Below are positions 10,978-22,800 of a DNA stretch of 64,000 nt, one piece after another (the stretch's first letter is position 1; the number at the start of each line of letters is the position of its first letter). The stretch is from Cryptomeria japonica (taxonomy: Eukaryota; Streptophyta; Pinopsida; Cupressales; Cupressaceae). The position numbers were made by a program, and so were the translations under genes. Under the pieces are notes generated by a model, which did not search any database, had not been told where the DNA came from, and was given only the letters and a program-made list of their open reading frames with translations. The stretch is taken from assembly GCF_030272615.1 (NCBI RefSeq), contig NC_081414.1, positions 239,417,233 to 239,481,232 of the forward strand, in the 5' to 3' direction.

Positions 10978-12872
10978 ATGGAGAACTTTGCGGAGAGAAG
11001 AATTAGGGAGCAAAAGCTCCAAGATGGTCATTTGTTCCCCAAAGTTCTCTTCCCTGCTAATAATTCTCACAAGGAAGACATTACTCCTGTGTTGCAGAAC
11101 ATCACATCACAGGAAAGCAAAGCATGGATTGAAAGTGAATTACACAAGTGTGGAGCCATTCTCTTCAGAGGATTTGGCTTGAAGTCGGCAGAGGATTTCA
11201 ATGCTTTTCTTGAAAGTTTTGGATGGGAAGAGCAGCCTTACAAAGGCCCTGCTCCAAGAAAGAATATCGTTGGCAGAGTGTGGTCTGCTAATGAAGCTCC
11301 TCTCGACCAACACATCTTCTTTCACCATGAAATGGCCCTGGTAATTCATTTCAAAATTATTTTTTTTATGTTCTTTTAGGTTGTAAAAATCGAATAATCT
11401 TTTATAAATTATATTGTATAAGGTAAATTTTTTAACATGATCCGTGATATTCATGCAATACATACATAACCATATAATTCAGAAGAACAATTATTTTTTT
11501 ATGTTCTTTTAGATTGTAAGAATCGAATAGTTTCTTATAGATTATACTGATAAACTTTTTAACATGACATTAAAACAATATACCCTGATAACATATAACC
11601 CAGAAGAATAATTCTTTATGTTTTCACTCTCTGATGATTCTTTTCTCGACTCATGATTTCGTTTGACTGTATTTATAAATTGAAATGAAACCAAGTTTTG
11701 TTATATGGTTGCAGACGCAAGAATTTCCATCAAAGGTAATCTTTTTCTGCGAGGTTGCGCCGCCAGAGGGTGGTGAAACGGCCGTTGTGCAGAGCCACAG
11801 AATAGCTTCCCACATGGAAGGCCACTTTCCAGAGGTTGTTCAACAACTGGACACCAATGGAATATTTACTCACACTCTCCTACCGAAAAATGACAATCTT
11901 GGCTATTTTCTTGGCAAGAGCTGGCAATCTCATTTGCAGACGGATGATCCAGAAGAAGCCCGAAGAAAGTATGTTAAAAAAGCTTGCTTTTTGTTATTCT
12001 AGACATTAAATCTTAAAAGTTCAAGATTCAACTGTATAAGAAATTTTTTACCTGATCTAGGAGAAATCTGAAGCTTGTTTTTTTATTCTATATATCAAAT
12101 CTTAGTCCATGTCATTTTTAGATTCAACTGTATAAGTTTGTTTTGCGTCAAGTCAACATCAAGATAATAAAGAAAGATTATCTTTTCCGGTTTTATACTA
12201 TCTTGATGATGAATCATGGAGTATGATTTGAAATGTTGATCTAAAATAAATCTTAGACAGCTCTATCCAGATATGATATGCACTAATTATTAGAATAATA
12301 GAAAGCTATCCATGATTGAGTTTGAGGAGAAAAAATCTCTATTATCTCGATGATAGATTATAGAATGTGATCTGAAATGTTGATACGAAACATATCTAAT
12401 ACAATTGAATCTAGAAATGACATGCACTAAATATTATAGATTATAAAAATCTGATGCCTTTAATATTAAATCTTTTTCAGAATTCCAAAATAATTAATGG
12501 TTTTAAATTTACAGGGTGGAAGGAGGAGGTGGGAAGTTACAATGGACGGAAGATGGAAGTGCAAACATCATTGCAGGGCCAATCCCTGCTACAAGAACTT
12601 TCCAAGGCTATGGAGATCGAAAAGTGTGGTTTAACTATATTCCAGCTGCTACTTATGGAAAGAATGAGGCGAGCTTGAACAGGCTGATATGTGGAGATGG
12701 AAGTGACATTCCACAGAGAGTAATGGAGGAGAGTGGGAGAATAATGGATGAAGAAAGCGTAGATATCAAGTGGGAAGTAGGGGACGTGCTGCTTATTGAT
12801 AACTTGGCCGTAATGCATGCAAGAAGGCCTTCAAAGCCTCCTCGACGTATTTTAGTAGCTCTCTGTAAATGA
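10978..12872 (+). CDS. TauD/TfdA-like Fe(II)/2-oxoglutarate-dependent oxygenase (clavaminate synthase-like)
   Basis: There are three exons: 10,978-11,340, 11,715-11,968 and 12,515-12,872. All junctions are GT/AG, and the frame is conserved (phase 0, then phase 2), giving 324 residues and a TGA stop. This is the only intact gene in the window. The fold is the TauD/TfdA jelly roll, and the protein resembles the Arabidopsis At3g21360 type annotated clavaminate synthase-like. The iron ligands are the HxE of HHEM (His116, Glu118, end of exon 1) and His307 in AVMHARRP. The Arg pair in PPRRIL (316-317) probably binds 2-oxoglutarate. Glu in place of the commoner Asp is also seen in clavaminate synthase. 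Other conserved blocks are GAILFRGFGL, GGET, GPIPA and GDVLLIDN. No signal peptide or membrane segment is visible, so it is probably soluble. The substrate is unknown for this plant clade. The start is chosen because it is the first ATG in frame and follows a TATA box. Confidence 0.92.
11356..11620 (+). repeat. Tandem duplication filling intron 1
   Basis: Intron 1 (11,341-11,714) contains two diverged copies of a unit of about 132 bp, at 11,356-11,489 and 11,490-11,620. Shared text includes TTATGTTCTTTTAG, TTGTAA-AATCGAATA, TTTTTAACATGA and CAGAAGAA. The first copy begins close to the 5' splice site. Removing one copy would leave a short intron of about 240 bp. Confidence 0.8.
11975..12450 (+). 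repeat. Two pairs of diverged duplications in intron 2
   Basis: Intron 2 is 11,969-12,514. One pair (about 11,978-12,035 and 12,070-12,136) shares AAGCTTG-TTTTT, CAAATCTTA and AGATTCAACTGTATAAG. A second pair (about 12,195-12,295 and 12,340-12,440) shares ATCTTGATGATGA/ATCTCGATGATAG, GAAATGTTGAT and GACATGCACTAA/GATATGCACTAA. The copies are clearly older than the 62-bp duplication upstream. Confidence 0.65.
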
Positions 12873-13100
12873 AACTCAAAAGAACCATCATAACTCTCCA
12901 AACTATATGACCTAAACCAGAGATGTTAAACTTTAGATTGACAGGATGGATGAGTAGGTAGATCGACTTATTGACTTGTTATTCCACGCCCCCACACATT
13001 CAGGACTCAGTCAATTCATCTCATCATTCTTTCCATGGATAGCCCAATTATTTTGTCATCCGATTCTTAGTTTCTCAGAAAGTGTTTAGGTGTCAAAGAA

Positions 13101-13848
13101 ATGACTTGTAACTGAGTTTTTAGGGTAGGGTAGGTAGTGACAGCGAAAGTTTGTTGTCATGAGACAATCAAACAGTCAATAGTAATTTTACATCTCATTC
13201 ATATCAAAAAATGTCAATTATTTGTTCTACTTTTCTTTATCAAAATGCACTTTTAACTAACATTTAAGAAGAGTCATGAATGATATGAATATCAATATGG
13301 ATTTTAAATTGTTTTATCGTGAATCTAAATAATCATTTTATAAAATTCTGATCTTGATACAATTTGAACTGTTTTAAGGATGAAACTGGTTAACAGTTAA
13401 AGTTGATAGTTTTTTTATTTTGCAGTCTTCTTTTGATAGCAATAGGTTCAGAATACATTTTGAACGATAATTCATTTTAAACAGTGATTCATTTTTGACT
13501 TGTAACTGAATTTATAAGGTAGGTAGTGATAGTGAAAATCTGTTTCAGTTTCATAATCAAAAAATCAATAGCAATTTTACATCTTATTCATATCAAAAAA
13601 TGATAATTATTTGATCTACTTTTATTGACGAAAATTTACATTTAACTAACATTTAAGAATATACATAAAAATAATACATATCAATCTAGACTTTAAAATA
13701 TTTTATCCCAAATCTAAATAACCATTTTGTATGATGTCAATACAATTTAACATTCCTTAACAATGAAACTGGTTAACAGTTGAACTTAAATTTTTCCTTA
13801 TCTTGCAGTCTTCTCCAGATTACATTTTAAACAGTAGCTCATTTTACT
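13101..13848 (+). repeat. Tandem duplication, about 390 and 355 bp, downstream of the oxygenase
   Basis: Copy 1 (13,101-13,493) and copy 2 (13,494-13,848) align along their length. Shared anchors are TGACTTGTAACTGA, CAATAG-AATTTTACATCT, CATATCAAAAAATG, GATGAAACTGGTTAACAGTT and TTGCAGTCTTCT. Both copies end in ATTTTAAACAGT followed by CATTTT. They contain no coding potential. Each carries an intron-end-like TTGCAG, but there is no exon after it that I recognise. Confidence 0.85.
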
Positions 13849-14131
13849 AATTGAAAAACTTATACCAATTTAGAAAGTAAGAAGAAGTTCAACAATTGAT
13901 CTGTAAATAGAACTAACATGACTTTGACACGGTAAAAGTAACAACTTTATTTAAGAATTTAAAATAATAATCTGGCAGTTACACTTTAAAGAGGTTTGAT
14001 ATAAACAGCTTTTCAATCCATATTTTTATGAGTTACACAACAAATGGTCCTTTAAAGAGAGTTAATATAAACAGCTGGAATATTGTAATGTTGGCTGTCC
14101 AAAAAAATTGATCCAAGTACAACAATTTCTG

Positions 14132-14463
14132 AATGCAATATGATTATTTTTTATTTTTTTTGATAAAAGTGGATGATACCACTAAAATTATATATATATA
14201 TATATATTTACATGGTGACTGGTTCAAAGAGCACTGAGGGGAAAGAACCAGTAAGAAAACCCCTCAGTTTTGCTCAAAAAACATAAGCCTACCTACCCAA
14301 TACAATAACCCATATACATCCCAATAAACCCTGATTACAGTTTCAATTACATTAGATATAAAGGAAGCTTTTACAACAAGCTTGTACTAGTAATTCTGTA
14401 GAGAGGTTATCATCTCAAAAAATGCAGCCAAGAACAGTGGCAGCCCAATGCAATATGATTATT
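14132..14463 (-). mobile_element. Non-LTR retroposon (5'-truncated LINE or SINE) with 17-bp target-site duplication
   Basis: The 17-bp sequence AATGCAATATGATTATT flanks the insert on both sides (14,132-14,148 and 14,447-14,463). Between them is a 298-bp insert. On the plus strand it begins with a T-rich run, which is a poly-A tail when read on the minus strand. It includes an (AT)n run at about 14,190-14,209. No pol III A/B boxes are evident, so a 5'-truncated LINE is somewhat likelier than a SINE. The family is not recognised. Confidence 0.82.
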
Positions 14464-14690
14464 ATTAACCTTGTAATTTTCACTTTTCAAGTACATCAAC
14501 TTTAACAACTTTATTTTGTATCCAAGTATGATTATTAACAACTTTTGGTCGACATTATTTCGACTAAAAACAAAATTACAACCTATTTATTGAATGAGAT
14601 TAATGGGTCAATAATGACTTGAGTTTTTGTACAGTTTGCAGAACACCCTTTTTGAAGTTTTAAAAGGGAAAAATTTCAAACCAAAGATAA

Positions 14691-14851
14691 AAGATGTTAA
14701 ACAAAAGACATCATTACACTGACTACTAAATGTGTTCTTGATCATCACGAGCAAGAACAAATTTTTGGATAAGAGATGTCAAAAAAAACCCATCACTACA
14801 CCGACCACTAAATGTACTTTTATCATTACTAACAAGAATAAAAAAAATTCT
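14691..14851 (+). repeat. Diverged direct repeat, about 80 bp
   Basis: Two copies (about 14,691-14,765 and 14,772-14,851) share CATCA-TACAC-GAC-ACTAAATGT, ATCAT and GCAAGAA/ACAAGAA. The second copy ends just before a T/C-rich run, and the gene-fragment relic at 14,885 follows. Confidence 0.65.
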
Positions 14852-14884
14852 GGTTCTTCTTCTTTCAACTTTTCACAATCAATG

Positions 14885-14970
14885 CTAATGTGTTGCTCAT
14901 TGATAAGTTACCTGTTAAGTATGCACACAGGCCATCCATTCCAGGCCTCCTTGACGTGTTTTATCAGGAC
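14885..14970 (+). pseudogene. Relic of the oxygenase last-exon end
   Basis: From 14,887 the text AATGTGTTGCTCATTGATAA aligns with the oxygenase exon-3 text encoding DVLLIDN (from 12,784). Similarity continues through CCTGTTAAGTATGCACACAG, which corresponds to AVMHARRP. After an indel it resumes at GGCCTCCTTGACGTGTTTTA, which corresponds to CCTCCTCGACGTATTTTAG. The iron-ligand histidine codon is changed (CAT to TAT). The relic covers about 28 codons only. It is therefore a decayed partial duplicate of the neighbouring gene, 2 kb downstream. Confidence 0.78.
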
Positions 14971-15063
14971 TGGGTATGCCAGAAAAAATCAAAAATAACA
15001 ATTTAGCCGACATAAACTTCATTTATACAGAACCTCATGGTGGAGAATTTGTAATCTAAAAAA

Positions 15064-15470
15064 GATTCTACATTTTATATTAGAAGCACAGTTGGATGCT
15101 TTCAATCATGCATTTCATATTAGAAGCACAGTTAGATGCTTTCAATCATACATTTCATACTAGAAGTACAGTTAAATGTCTTCAATCATACCCTTCATAC
15201 TAGAAGTACAGTTAAATGTCTTCAATCATACACTTCATATTAGAAGCACAGTTAGATCCCTCCAATCATATGTTTTTCATATTAGGAGTATAATTATCAT
15301 ACATTTTAAAACCTAGTTAGATGTCTTCATTCATACATTTCATATTAGAAGTATAGCTAGATGTTTCTAATCATACGTTTCATATTAGAAACGCAGTTAG
15401 ATGTTTTCAATCATATGTTACATATTGTACGTTACATATTTGAAACACAGTTAGATGCCTCCAATCTTAT
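15064..15470 (+). repeat. Minisatellite, unit about 40 bp, about 10 copies
   Basis: The consensus unit reads approximately CATTTCATATTAGAAGCACA followed by GTTAGATGCTTTCAATCATA. Copies start near 15,068, 15,109, 15,149, 15,189 and 15,229, then become irregular (a truncated and expanded unit around 15,270-15,310) before ending near 15,470. Adjacent pairs are most similar, for example the third and fourth copies, which share the variant AGTACAGTTAAATGTC. That is the pattern left by slippage or unequal exchange. Confidence 0.9.
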
Positions 15471-16408
15471 ATATTATAAATCATCTGCGGACCTGAAAAC
15501 AGTTGACCAGTTATAGTTATAGTAAACTGTAAGATTTCATGCAGTGGAGTACATGGTACAAATATATACAAGAACTGGCTAAACTGGCCCAAATGACTCT
15601 TGTAGTGGATGAATGCACCTAGACCTCTTGGAGAATGAATCTGCACCTGAAACTGTTCTGTCAATGGATGCCTTCAACATTTGCAGTGGGAAACATTGCC
15701 AGACATGAATGGAGAATACTTTGTTCACTAAATTATTTATTCCAACTAAATAAAGCAAGAAAAATATCATTACTTCTGCAATCTGGCAAGGAAGCCCTTG
15801 GAATTATTTTGTTAGATTCTACTTTCTGTCTCTGTCCTTTGTCTTATTCTTCTCTTAATGTTAAAAAGAGTATTTAAGATATTAGTAGGACTAAAAATAT
15901 GTTTTTTAACATTACAAATGGGTGGAAAGTTTTGTGTCTTGATAATATGTATTTATATATATCTTTCCCAAACATAGTGGAAAAGGCATTAAGTTATAAT
16001 ATATTTTATGGATTAGTGTTTATAGTTGATGAGATTGAAAGAGATGTGATTCATATCTAATTGTGTCAAATTTTATATTATTTCAAGTATTAAATTAATA
16101 ATTATTAATTTGATTAATCTATTATTTATCATTAATATTTCATAATCCATCTTTAAATTGACATTTATTTAAATGAAATCCAACCTTATAGTCTTATTTT
16201 ATAAAAAATAAAAGAAATGTAAATGATTTATTTATTCGTCATTTTTTTCACCTCAATCAAATTAGTTGATTAATTAAATTTCTTAACTAATTATCCCTTG
16301 CACATCCCTAAACAATATTAATTTAATTAATCAAATCTAATCCCACGTATCCCTAAAATCTTACAATGAAATCCTAACTCTTTATCTTATTTCTCATTTC
16401 TAATCTTC
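15471..16408. other. AT-rich stretch, no supported gene
   Basis: Small frames at 15,467-15,877 on both strands show no domain or homology I can name. From about 15,900 the composition is very AT-rich (TTAATTAATT-like strings around 16,090 and 16,265-16,330). I see no promoter, RNA gene or transposon ends. Confidence 0.35.
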
Positions 16409-16720
16409 CATCTACGTATGTGAGAGGGAACTCGTCAAGTATCCCTTCCTTGTGATCTCTACATGTGTGAGGAATCACATGTTTTTATGCCTTATCCACA
16501 CATGATCTCTCACACATTTCAGAGAAGTCGCATGTCTCCATAGCAATTTTCTTTGTGTCTTGGCATACGTATGAGAGGATTCTTATCATAGGTCTCTCTT
16601 CCTTATATTTCTTAATACATGTGTGAGGAACACTTGTCATAGGTCACTCTTCCCTATGTGTCTTCACATATGTGTGAAAGAACACTTATCACAAGTCCTC
16701 TTCTCCATGCATCCTCTCAC
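16409..16720. repeat. Degenerate tandem repeat, period about 52 bp
   Basis: Units starting near 16,561, 16,613 and 16,665 follow the pattern ACATGTGTGAGGAACACTT, then GTCATAGGTC, then CTCTTCC. Weaker members occur at about 16,412 and 16,461. Changes are spread throughout the units, so this is an old array. Confidence 0.6.
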
Positions 16721-19700
16721 ACTCAATCTCAACCCTTGGATCTAGTTAAATGAATCCTACCTTAAATTCATATCTTCTTGAACCTTATCTCCCCCACATG
16801 TATCAGAGATGTAGTTTCATTTGGTAATCTCTCATCCACCATAATCACTCAAGTATTCCTAACTCTTTATCTTGAGAGTATGTAATAACCCTTCCATTTA
16901 ATACCCTAAAATACTAGCTATTTTTTCATTATTAGTTTTTCTTTAAGTTATTAAGTGTTCATTCATAGATATACTCAGGTATTCCTATCCATAATAGAAT
17001 AGGTATTAGTCCATTCATCTAACCATATGGGTTAGGTGTTTGTTTATTTACAGTAGGCATCCACCCAACCAGGGTAGGCATCTATCTCTATTTAGGCATG
17101 AGATAAGTATGTGCTTTGGCCAAAGTCTTATGACTCGTCAAGGCCATATGGGTCCTGAATCACATCCCTAGAGACTACACTTCCTATTGGAAGTGCACCG
17201 TTCTCATCATCCCTAGAGGTATTATTATAAACTTAAGCTTGAAACCTGTGTCCAAATTTAGCCTATGGCCTCGGGGTGTCAAGTGATCCATTCAGGATCC
17301 TTCCAAGTATAACATGAATTTCTTTTATCTTGACATTTATGTTAGGAATCATTAACTCAACCCCCTCACTTAATAATTATCTTAATTTATTAATCTTATT
17401 AACTCTTAGCCTTCCTAAATCCCCATCCTCGATCGCCTACGTACTAGGGACAAACTCCATCCCTAGACTACCTACATACATCGCTTCCAAATGGGATTAA
17501 GGCCTATGTAGTTCTAGTTTCTAAACTATCTTTGATGTAAATTTTTTAGTGGGTACACAACCCTTTCTAGGTTCATTGTCCCATACAATTTCTCTATGGT
17601 TGCTACCCACATTGGGAAGCTCATAAAGAAAAAAGGTCCATATTGGCCCCTTGCTTGTTTACCTAATTCCATCTAGACCCTAGTCCTATTATCATGTCAC
17701 CTTTATCCAATGTATTAAAAATCAAGAATCATAAACATCCAAATTAAAATTTTAAAATAATCACATACAATCAAGCCCTATTGGGGTTTTCTACAATTTC
17801 ACTAGCAAAAATTTATCTTATTAGATTATTGATCAAAGGGATATTTCCTAGCCCTTGGATTTTAAATCCACAATGTCCCTTACTTCTCCCCAGTGACTTA
17901 TAAGGACGATGCCACAGACGCCATTGTTGCAACTTTATCAGGCATTAGATGCAATAGCTCAATCAAGAGGACATTACTGGTAAGCACAAGCCAGAGGCAC
18001 CATATATACCGAATGCTGCTAGGGTTTTTTAAAGTTTCTCCTCTTTATTTAAGTTTACTAATAACATAAAAGGAAAATGCAAGTGAATTAAAAAAATAAA
18101 GTGCTTCATTGGAAAGGTAAATGGAAAATAGATACAAGATTTAAAGGAAATCAATTATCTTAATATCAATGTACATCCTCATATAAAAGGATTTATTCTA
18201 ATCAATTATCATTGAAAGGTAACATTAATGAATGATAAGTACTATAAAGAATGAAATGAACATTACTTGCCAATTTTTACTTCATTAAAAAAAGAAAAAG
18301 AAAATTAATTAACATACTAACTAATACCATTCTCATATAGAATTTAGTCATTTATCACAAGGAGGTAAAGCAGATATTGTATATTGTGGACTAATAGAGA
18401 CTACTAAACATCTCATTTAATTCACTACAAGGGTAATATAGAATGAATGACTACGATTTACATTTCTAAAGCATTCATAAATAAAATAACTAAATGGTTG
18501 CTCCACACAACTATTCAAGAAATACTTTTATATTATTTGCTTAAAATGAGACATACAATAATCTTGACAATTTTTTATGCATTTTTTTAGTAACAAGAAA
18601 ATATTATGCTATTATGTAGAATAGGTGCTCTTTATCTAAATAGGTTTCCAATGATATCACTAAACTATCTAAGAAATTATCAATTTTTGCCTAGCACATT
18701 AATTTTCTTAACCAATACATTTATATTTTCATTAATTAGTCAATATAAACCAAACACCTAGTTTTACTAGATTGGATCTTCTTTTCATCTATTGAATGAT
18801 AAATTTTAGAAGGTAAATGAAGGGTGTATCATTATTTCCCCTATGTTTTATATAGGCCAATTTTGAAGTCTAGAGACATCAATCTTAATTTTTTTAAATG
18901 TAGATGGTTTTACATTCAAATGTCAATCTAAACATATTAAATATGTTTCAAGGATAATTTGTATGATCTTTCTAAATTATAATGATTGAGATATAGTACA
19001 ATTTTCCTATAATTCTCTCTAATGTTACTTAGATGATAGAAGTTAATATGATATGCTTATGGAAATGTATAATCTTAAATCCATCATTGTATCAATCATA
19101 CATTCATAATTGTATTCATTCAATGTCTTTTATAGTTGACATCTCTAATTAGCTAATATATTGTCTTCTTAAATGTTTGCAACCATAATTTTTTTAATCT
19201 AATCATAAATAGAATGTTAAACTATATTACAATCCTTTAAAGGGTGCTCAGAAATTGACATGCATCATAGCATGATTATGGTGTTACACATCCCTATATT
19301 AGATATTAGATCTTGCATAGGGCTCCTTACTATAATTATTAAGGCAAGAATAGTTATATTAGCCTCAAATGTAGCTTTAAGGCATCTTTTAGAAGGCTAT
19401 AGAAGCTTGCATGGAGATTGCATTAATATAGAAGGACCATTCAGGATCGTTGTTAGACTATTTCAAAGAAGGGTGACACTTGATGACTGAATAATGGATT
19501 TTAGGTACTGAAAAGAAGACGAAGGTTGGGAGCTAGTAGATTCAGTTATAATAATGTATTCATATTTCCAATAAGGTATCTTGTCTCAACTATTAAGTTA
19601 TTGATATTAAATTTATTCCTTGCCTTACTCCCTCTATGAGATCTGTAAAGCATATACTACGAATTCTATTTGTAACATTCACAAGAGCTGCAATTTGTGA

Positions 19701-21045
19701 GTTTAACAAGGTGTTCTATGCTGCTAAAGAGTTAAATCTGGAGTTTAACTTTACTTTTGGAGGCGACGTGATATTTTTATTTCATGAAATCTCTTAATGA
19801 ATGTTAAGTCTTCTTAAATTAAGAAGCAATCTACACATCAAGCCACCGACACAACACACCAAGCACACATCAAGATGTTTCTTGCCCATCTATCAAAGAC
19901 TTCTCAAGGTTTCGGTGCACATTAAAATACTTGAACTTCTCATTCAAATGGAGGTATAATATAAAAAAATTATAGGCTTAATTTATTGTCTTTGTGTCTT
20001 TTTTTCCATTTTTTATATCATGTATATTTTAGCATGCCCAATGGAACCCCACATGCTAAGATCTAATCTGATTTTTTTTTCTTACGAGCATTCATGTTGC
20101 AAGTTCTAATATGTCTCGTTTGCTACCTCCCATATAGAAACTATATCTCTTGAGTCATCTTTGTGGCTTCCTTTCTCACCTCCACTTCTTGAGACACCTC
20201 TAAATCTCTTGGCTTACTTCCACTACTTCCTAATTTTTGCTTGAATCTATTGATCCATCTCTACTTCTTTGGTTTCCTCTACATATCCTAGCTTGAATTT
20301 TTTCACAAGCTAGCACCTCTACATCATTAATTGGTGTTTCTATACTAAACTGATAACTCTATTCTAAAGTGATACCTATGTACTAAAGTAGCATCATTAC
20401 AAGGGTGTCTCTACATCACAAACTGGCACCTTTGTCTCAAATTGTCAACTTTGCAATTTCTCAAGTAGAACATATGTCTCATATAGATTCCTTTACAACC
20501 AAAAGTTGCACCTATGTAGGGGTAAGTGCACTAAGATGGTGAAGAAAAAGGGGGTATAAGTAGCCACTTTGTTTCTAAGATCATCTAAACTTGAACTTGG
20601 GGGAGCAATTTGAGACTAGTGTACTCAAAATTTAAATATACCAAAAGAAAAAGAATTGAAGTACTCTAAATCTAGTTTTTAAACTACTAAAGTTTTTCAA
20701 AAATGGATAAGATTAAGGGGGTCAAATATTTCACGCACACAAAAGTGTTCCTATTTGTTTTAGCAAAACATAACATAGTGTATGTTGTACGCATCAAACA
20801 AGTTATAGTTGCATTTAGTATTTTGAAAAGCCCTTTGTTTGAAAGATAGTTAAGAGTGAGTACTAGAAGTTGTGTATTATGTTGTGATTTTTTATTAAGT
20901 ATTTTATTTTGACTATTTTTCGAAGTGGATGCATCCTGAAAAATTAGATACATGTTCATGCGTGTCACATACCTTGCACCAAAATAATTGAAAATTACAA
21001 AAAAAATTGAAAGTATAAAGAATGAAGTGTAGAATAATAATATAT
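16721..21045. other. Long AT-rich region without recognisable genes
   Basis: I found no convincing coding region on either strand. The open frames at 19,260-19,490 and 20,687-20,968 lack domains. The style of 16,880-17,900 (TGTAATAACCC..., then CTCGGGG-like text) resembles LTR or leader sequence of an old retroelement, but I could not pair its ends. The segment 20,090-20,560 is pyrimidine-rich with loosely repeated CACCTC/CTTCTT words. Confidence 0.35.
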
Positions 21046-21129
21046 TGTAGACACTAAAAAATGGTCAACACTTGCATCTCCTATTTTTAAGTCATCGCAC
21101 ACATGGTCTTCACTATTCGTCGATCCTAT

Positions 21130-21440
21130 CTCACTTCTCCTTTCTCGTTTTCTATCCAGATGATATCATTTTCTCCCAATTTCAATTTCATGATATCAAT
21201 TTGTCCCAAATTCATCCCATTGATGACATTTCATCCCCATTTCGATTCCATGACATCAATTTGTCCCATAAACTATCCCGATGATGTCAATTTGCTCCCA
21301 TTTTGATCCTGCAACATCATTTTCTCCCAAAACTTGTCCTAATGGCATCATTTTCTCCCAATTTTAGTCTCATGACATCATTTTGACCTCATTCCTGTCC
21401 CATGGCATCATTTTGATCCCATTTCATGTCATTTGACACT
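21130..21440 (+). repeat. Degenerate tandem repeat around CATGACATCATTTTCTCCCA
   Basis: About nine variants of a motif combining CATGACATCA, TTTTCTCCCA and ATTTC/TTGTCC follow one another at irregular 25-45 bp spacing near the start of the presumed LTR. Further downstream the text decays into CCCATTTCATGTC-like and TTTGACC-like words. Confidence 0.65.
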
Positions 21441-22145
21441 CTTTGACCCGATTTACCCTTTTGACCTAATTTTCCAATTCTTCCCATTTTCTTCCATTTC
21501 CTCCCAATTCTTCCCAATTTCTCTTAGTTTGACTCAATTTGACTTAATTTGACCAAATTGAGGTCTCTGCATGCCAGTTTGACTTGTTTGCCTATTAGGT
21601 TCAATTAATTAATTAATTATTTAATTAATTAAACCCTCTTTCCTACTAACACTTCTTATAAAAATTAAATATTTATTTATTTATCCTCTTGTCCTATTAA
21701 TTAAATATTTTCATTTTATTTTATTACCTAACCCATAAATATGAATAATAAATTAATAAATTTAAATTTATTAATTTTCCATAATTTTTGGTTTTTACGA
21801 GGAGATATTTAATAAATCTTATTTATGAATTATCTCTATTTATCCTCTCATGTGAGGATAATTCTCACTTTTTTATTTCTTTTAATTCTTCTATTTATCC
21901 TCTCATATGGAGATATTTAATAATTTTTTAATTATTAAATCTTCATAATATCTCCAACTTGCCAATTTGATCCTCATGAGGAGATAATTAATGATTTTAT
22001 TTATTAATTATCCTCAATATCTTCTCCTCGGCGTTTTCCATTTTCATCAATCTCCTAAATTGCAACTTTGTCGTGTGCTCGATCATGTCTGTTCGATGTC
22101 CCAAAAATCAACTCGATCTTGGTTGTCTGTCGAAATTCGGATTTC

Positions 22146-22152
22146 TATAAAA
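22146..22152 (+). promoter_or_regulatory. TATA box of the presumed Tat-type LTR
   Basis: TATAAAA followed by GGAGGCCTCATTC at 22,153 has the arrangement typical of an LTR promoter, about 1.1 kb into the element. This is the best TATA candidate in 21,046-24,460. A second one, TATATAAAAGG, occurs near 24,314. Confidence 0.45.
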
Positions 22153-22675
22153 GGAGGCCTCATTCTTCAATCAATTCATCTACTTTTAGCATCATTATTT
22201 TGTCAAATCATTTAGGAATTAATTACTAAGCATCGTTACTTTGTCAATTTAGTTTTCATAATCACACTTCAAGTAATCGATATCGCATCACTTTCTTTCA
22301 CCTGTATTCATACACCTTGCATTTAGAGAGCAACATATCTGAATTAGAGAAGAAAGGAGAAACAACCGAGTTTTATCAAAGGAGCATGAGAATGGATGGT
22401 TTGATTTGTATTTTAATTATGCTTTGTTTCTATAATTCTATTGGTTAGATTAGGTTTGATTTGCATGATTGTTTAAGTTTCGTGATTATCTTAAATTAAC
22501 TTTCATGCTCATTGGTTTTCTTAATTTGATTTCTTGGTCAACATTCTGATGAACCTGAAGTGAAATGTGTCCAAAACTAATCATTTTGTGATTTTTTTAT
22601 TGCACGTCGGTATCAAAAATCAAACTTTACATCTTTCATGCATTCAAAGACCAGACCTACTCACTTGAAACCCGG

Positions 22676-22800
22676 ACCTGCACAATTGGAGCTAAGTTTT
22701 GTGCACTTGACAATTCTTTCTACGTACTTGAGCCTTCTTTCTATGCACTTGAGCCTTCTTTCTATGTAGTTGGGCCTTCTTTCTATGCAATTGATCTTAC
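22676..22800 (+). repeat. Tandem repeat, period about 21 bp
   Basis: Four to five copies of a unit like GCACTTGAGCCTTCTTTCTAT occur, with the variants GTACTTGAGCC, GTAGTTGGGCC and GCAATTGATC. A related array is found 1 kb downstream at 23,720-23,850. Confidence 0.8.

Noticed and set aside
19260-19490. Plus-strand 76-codon open frame
   Set aside because: No domain, isolated, AT-rich surroundings and no splice-compatible neighbours.
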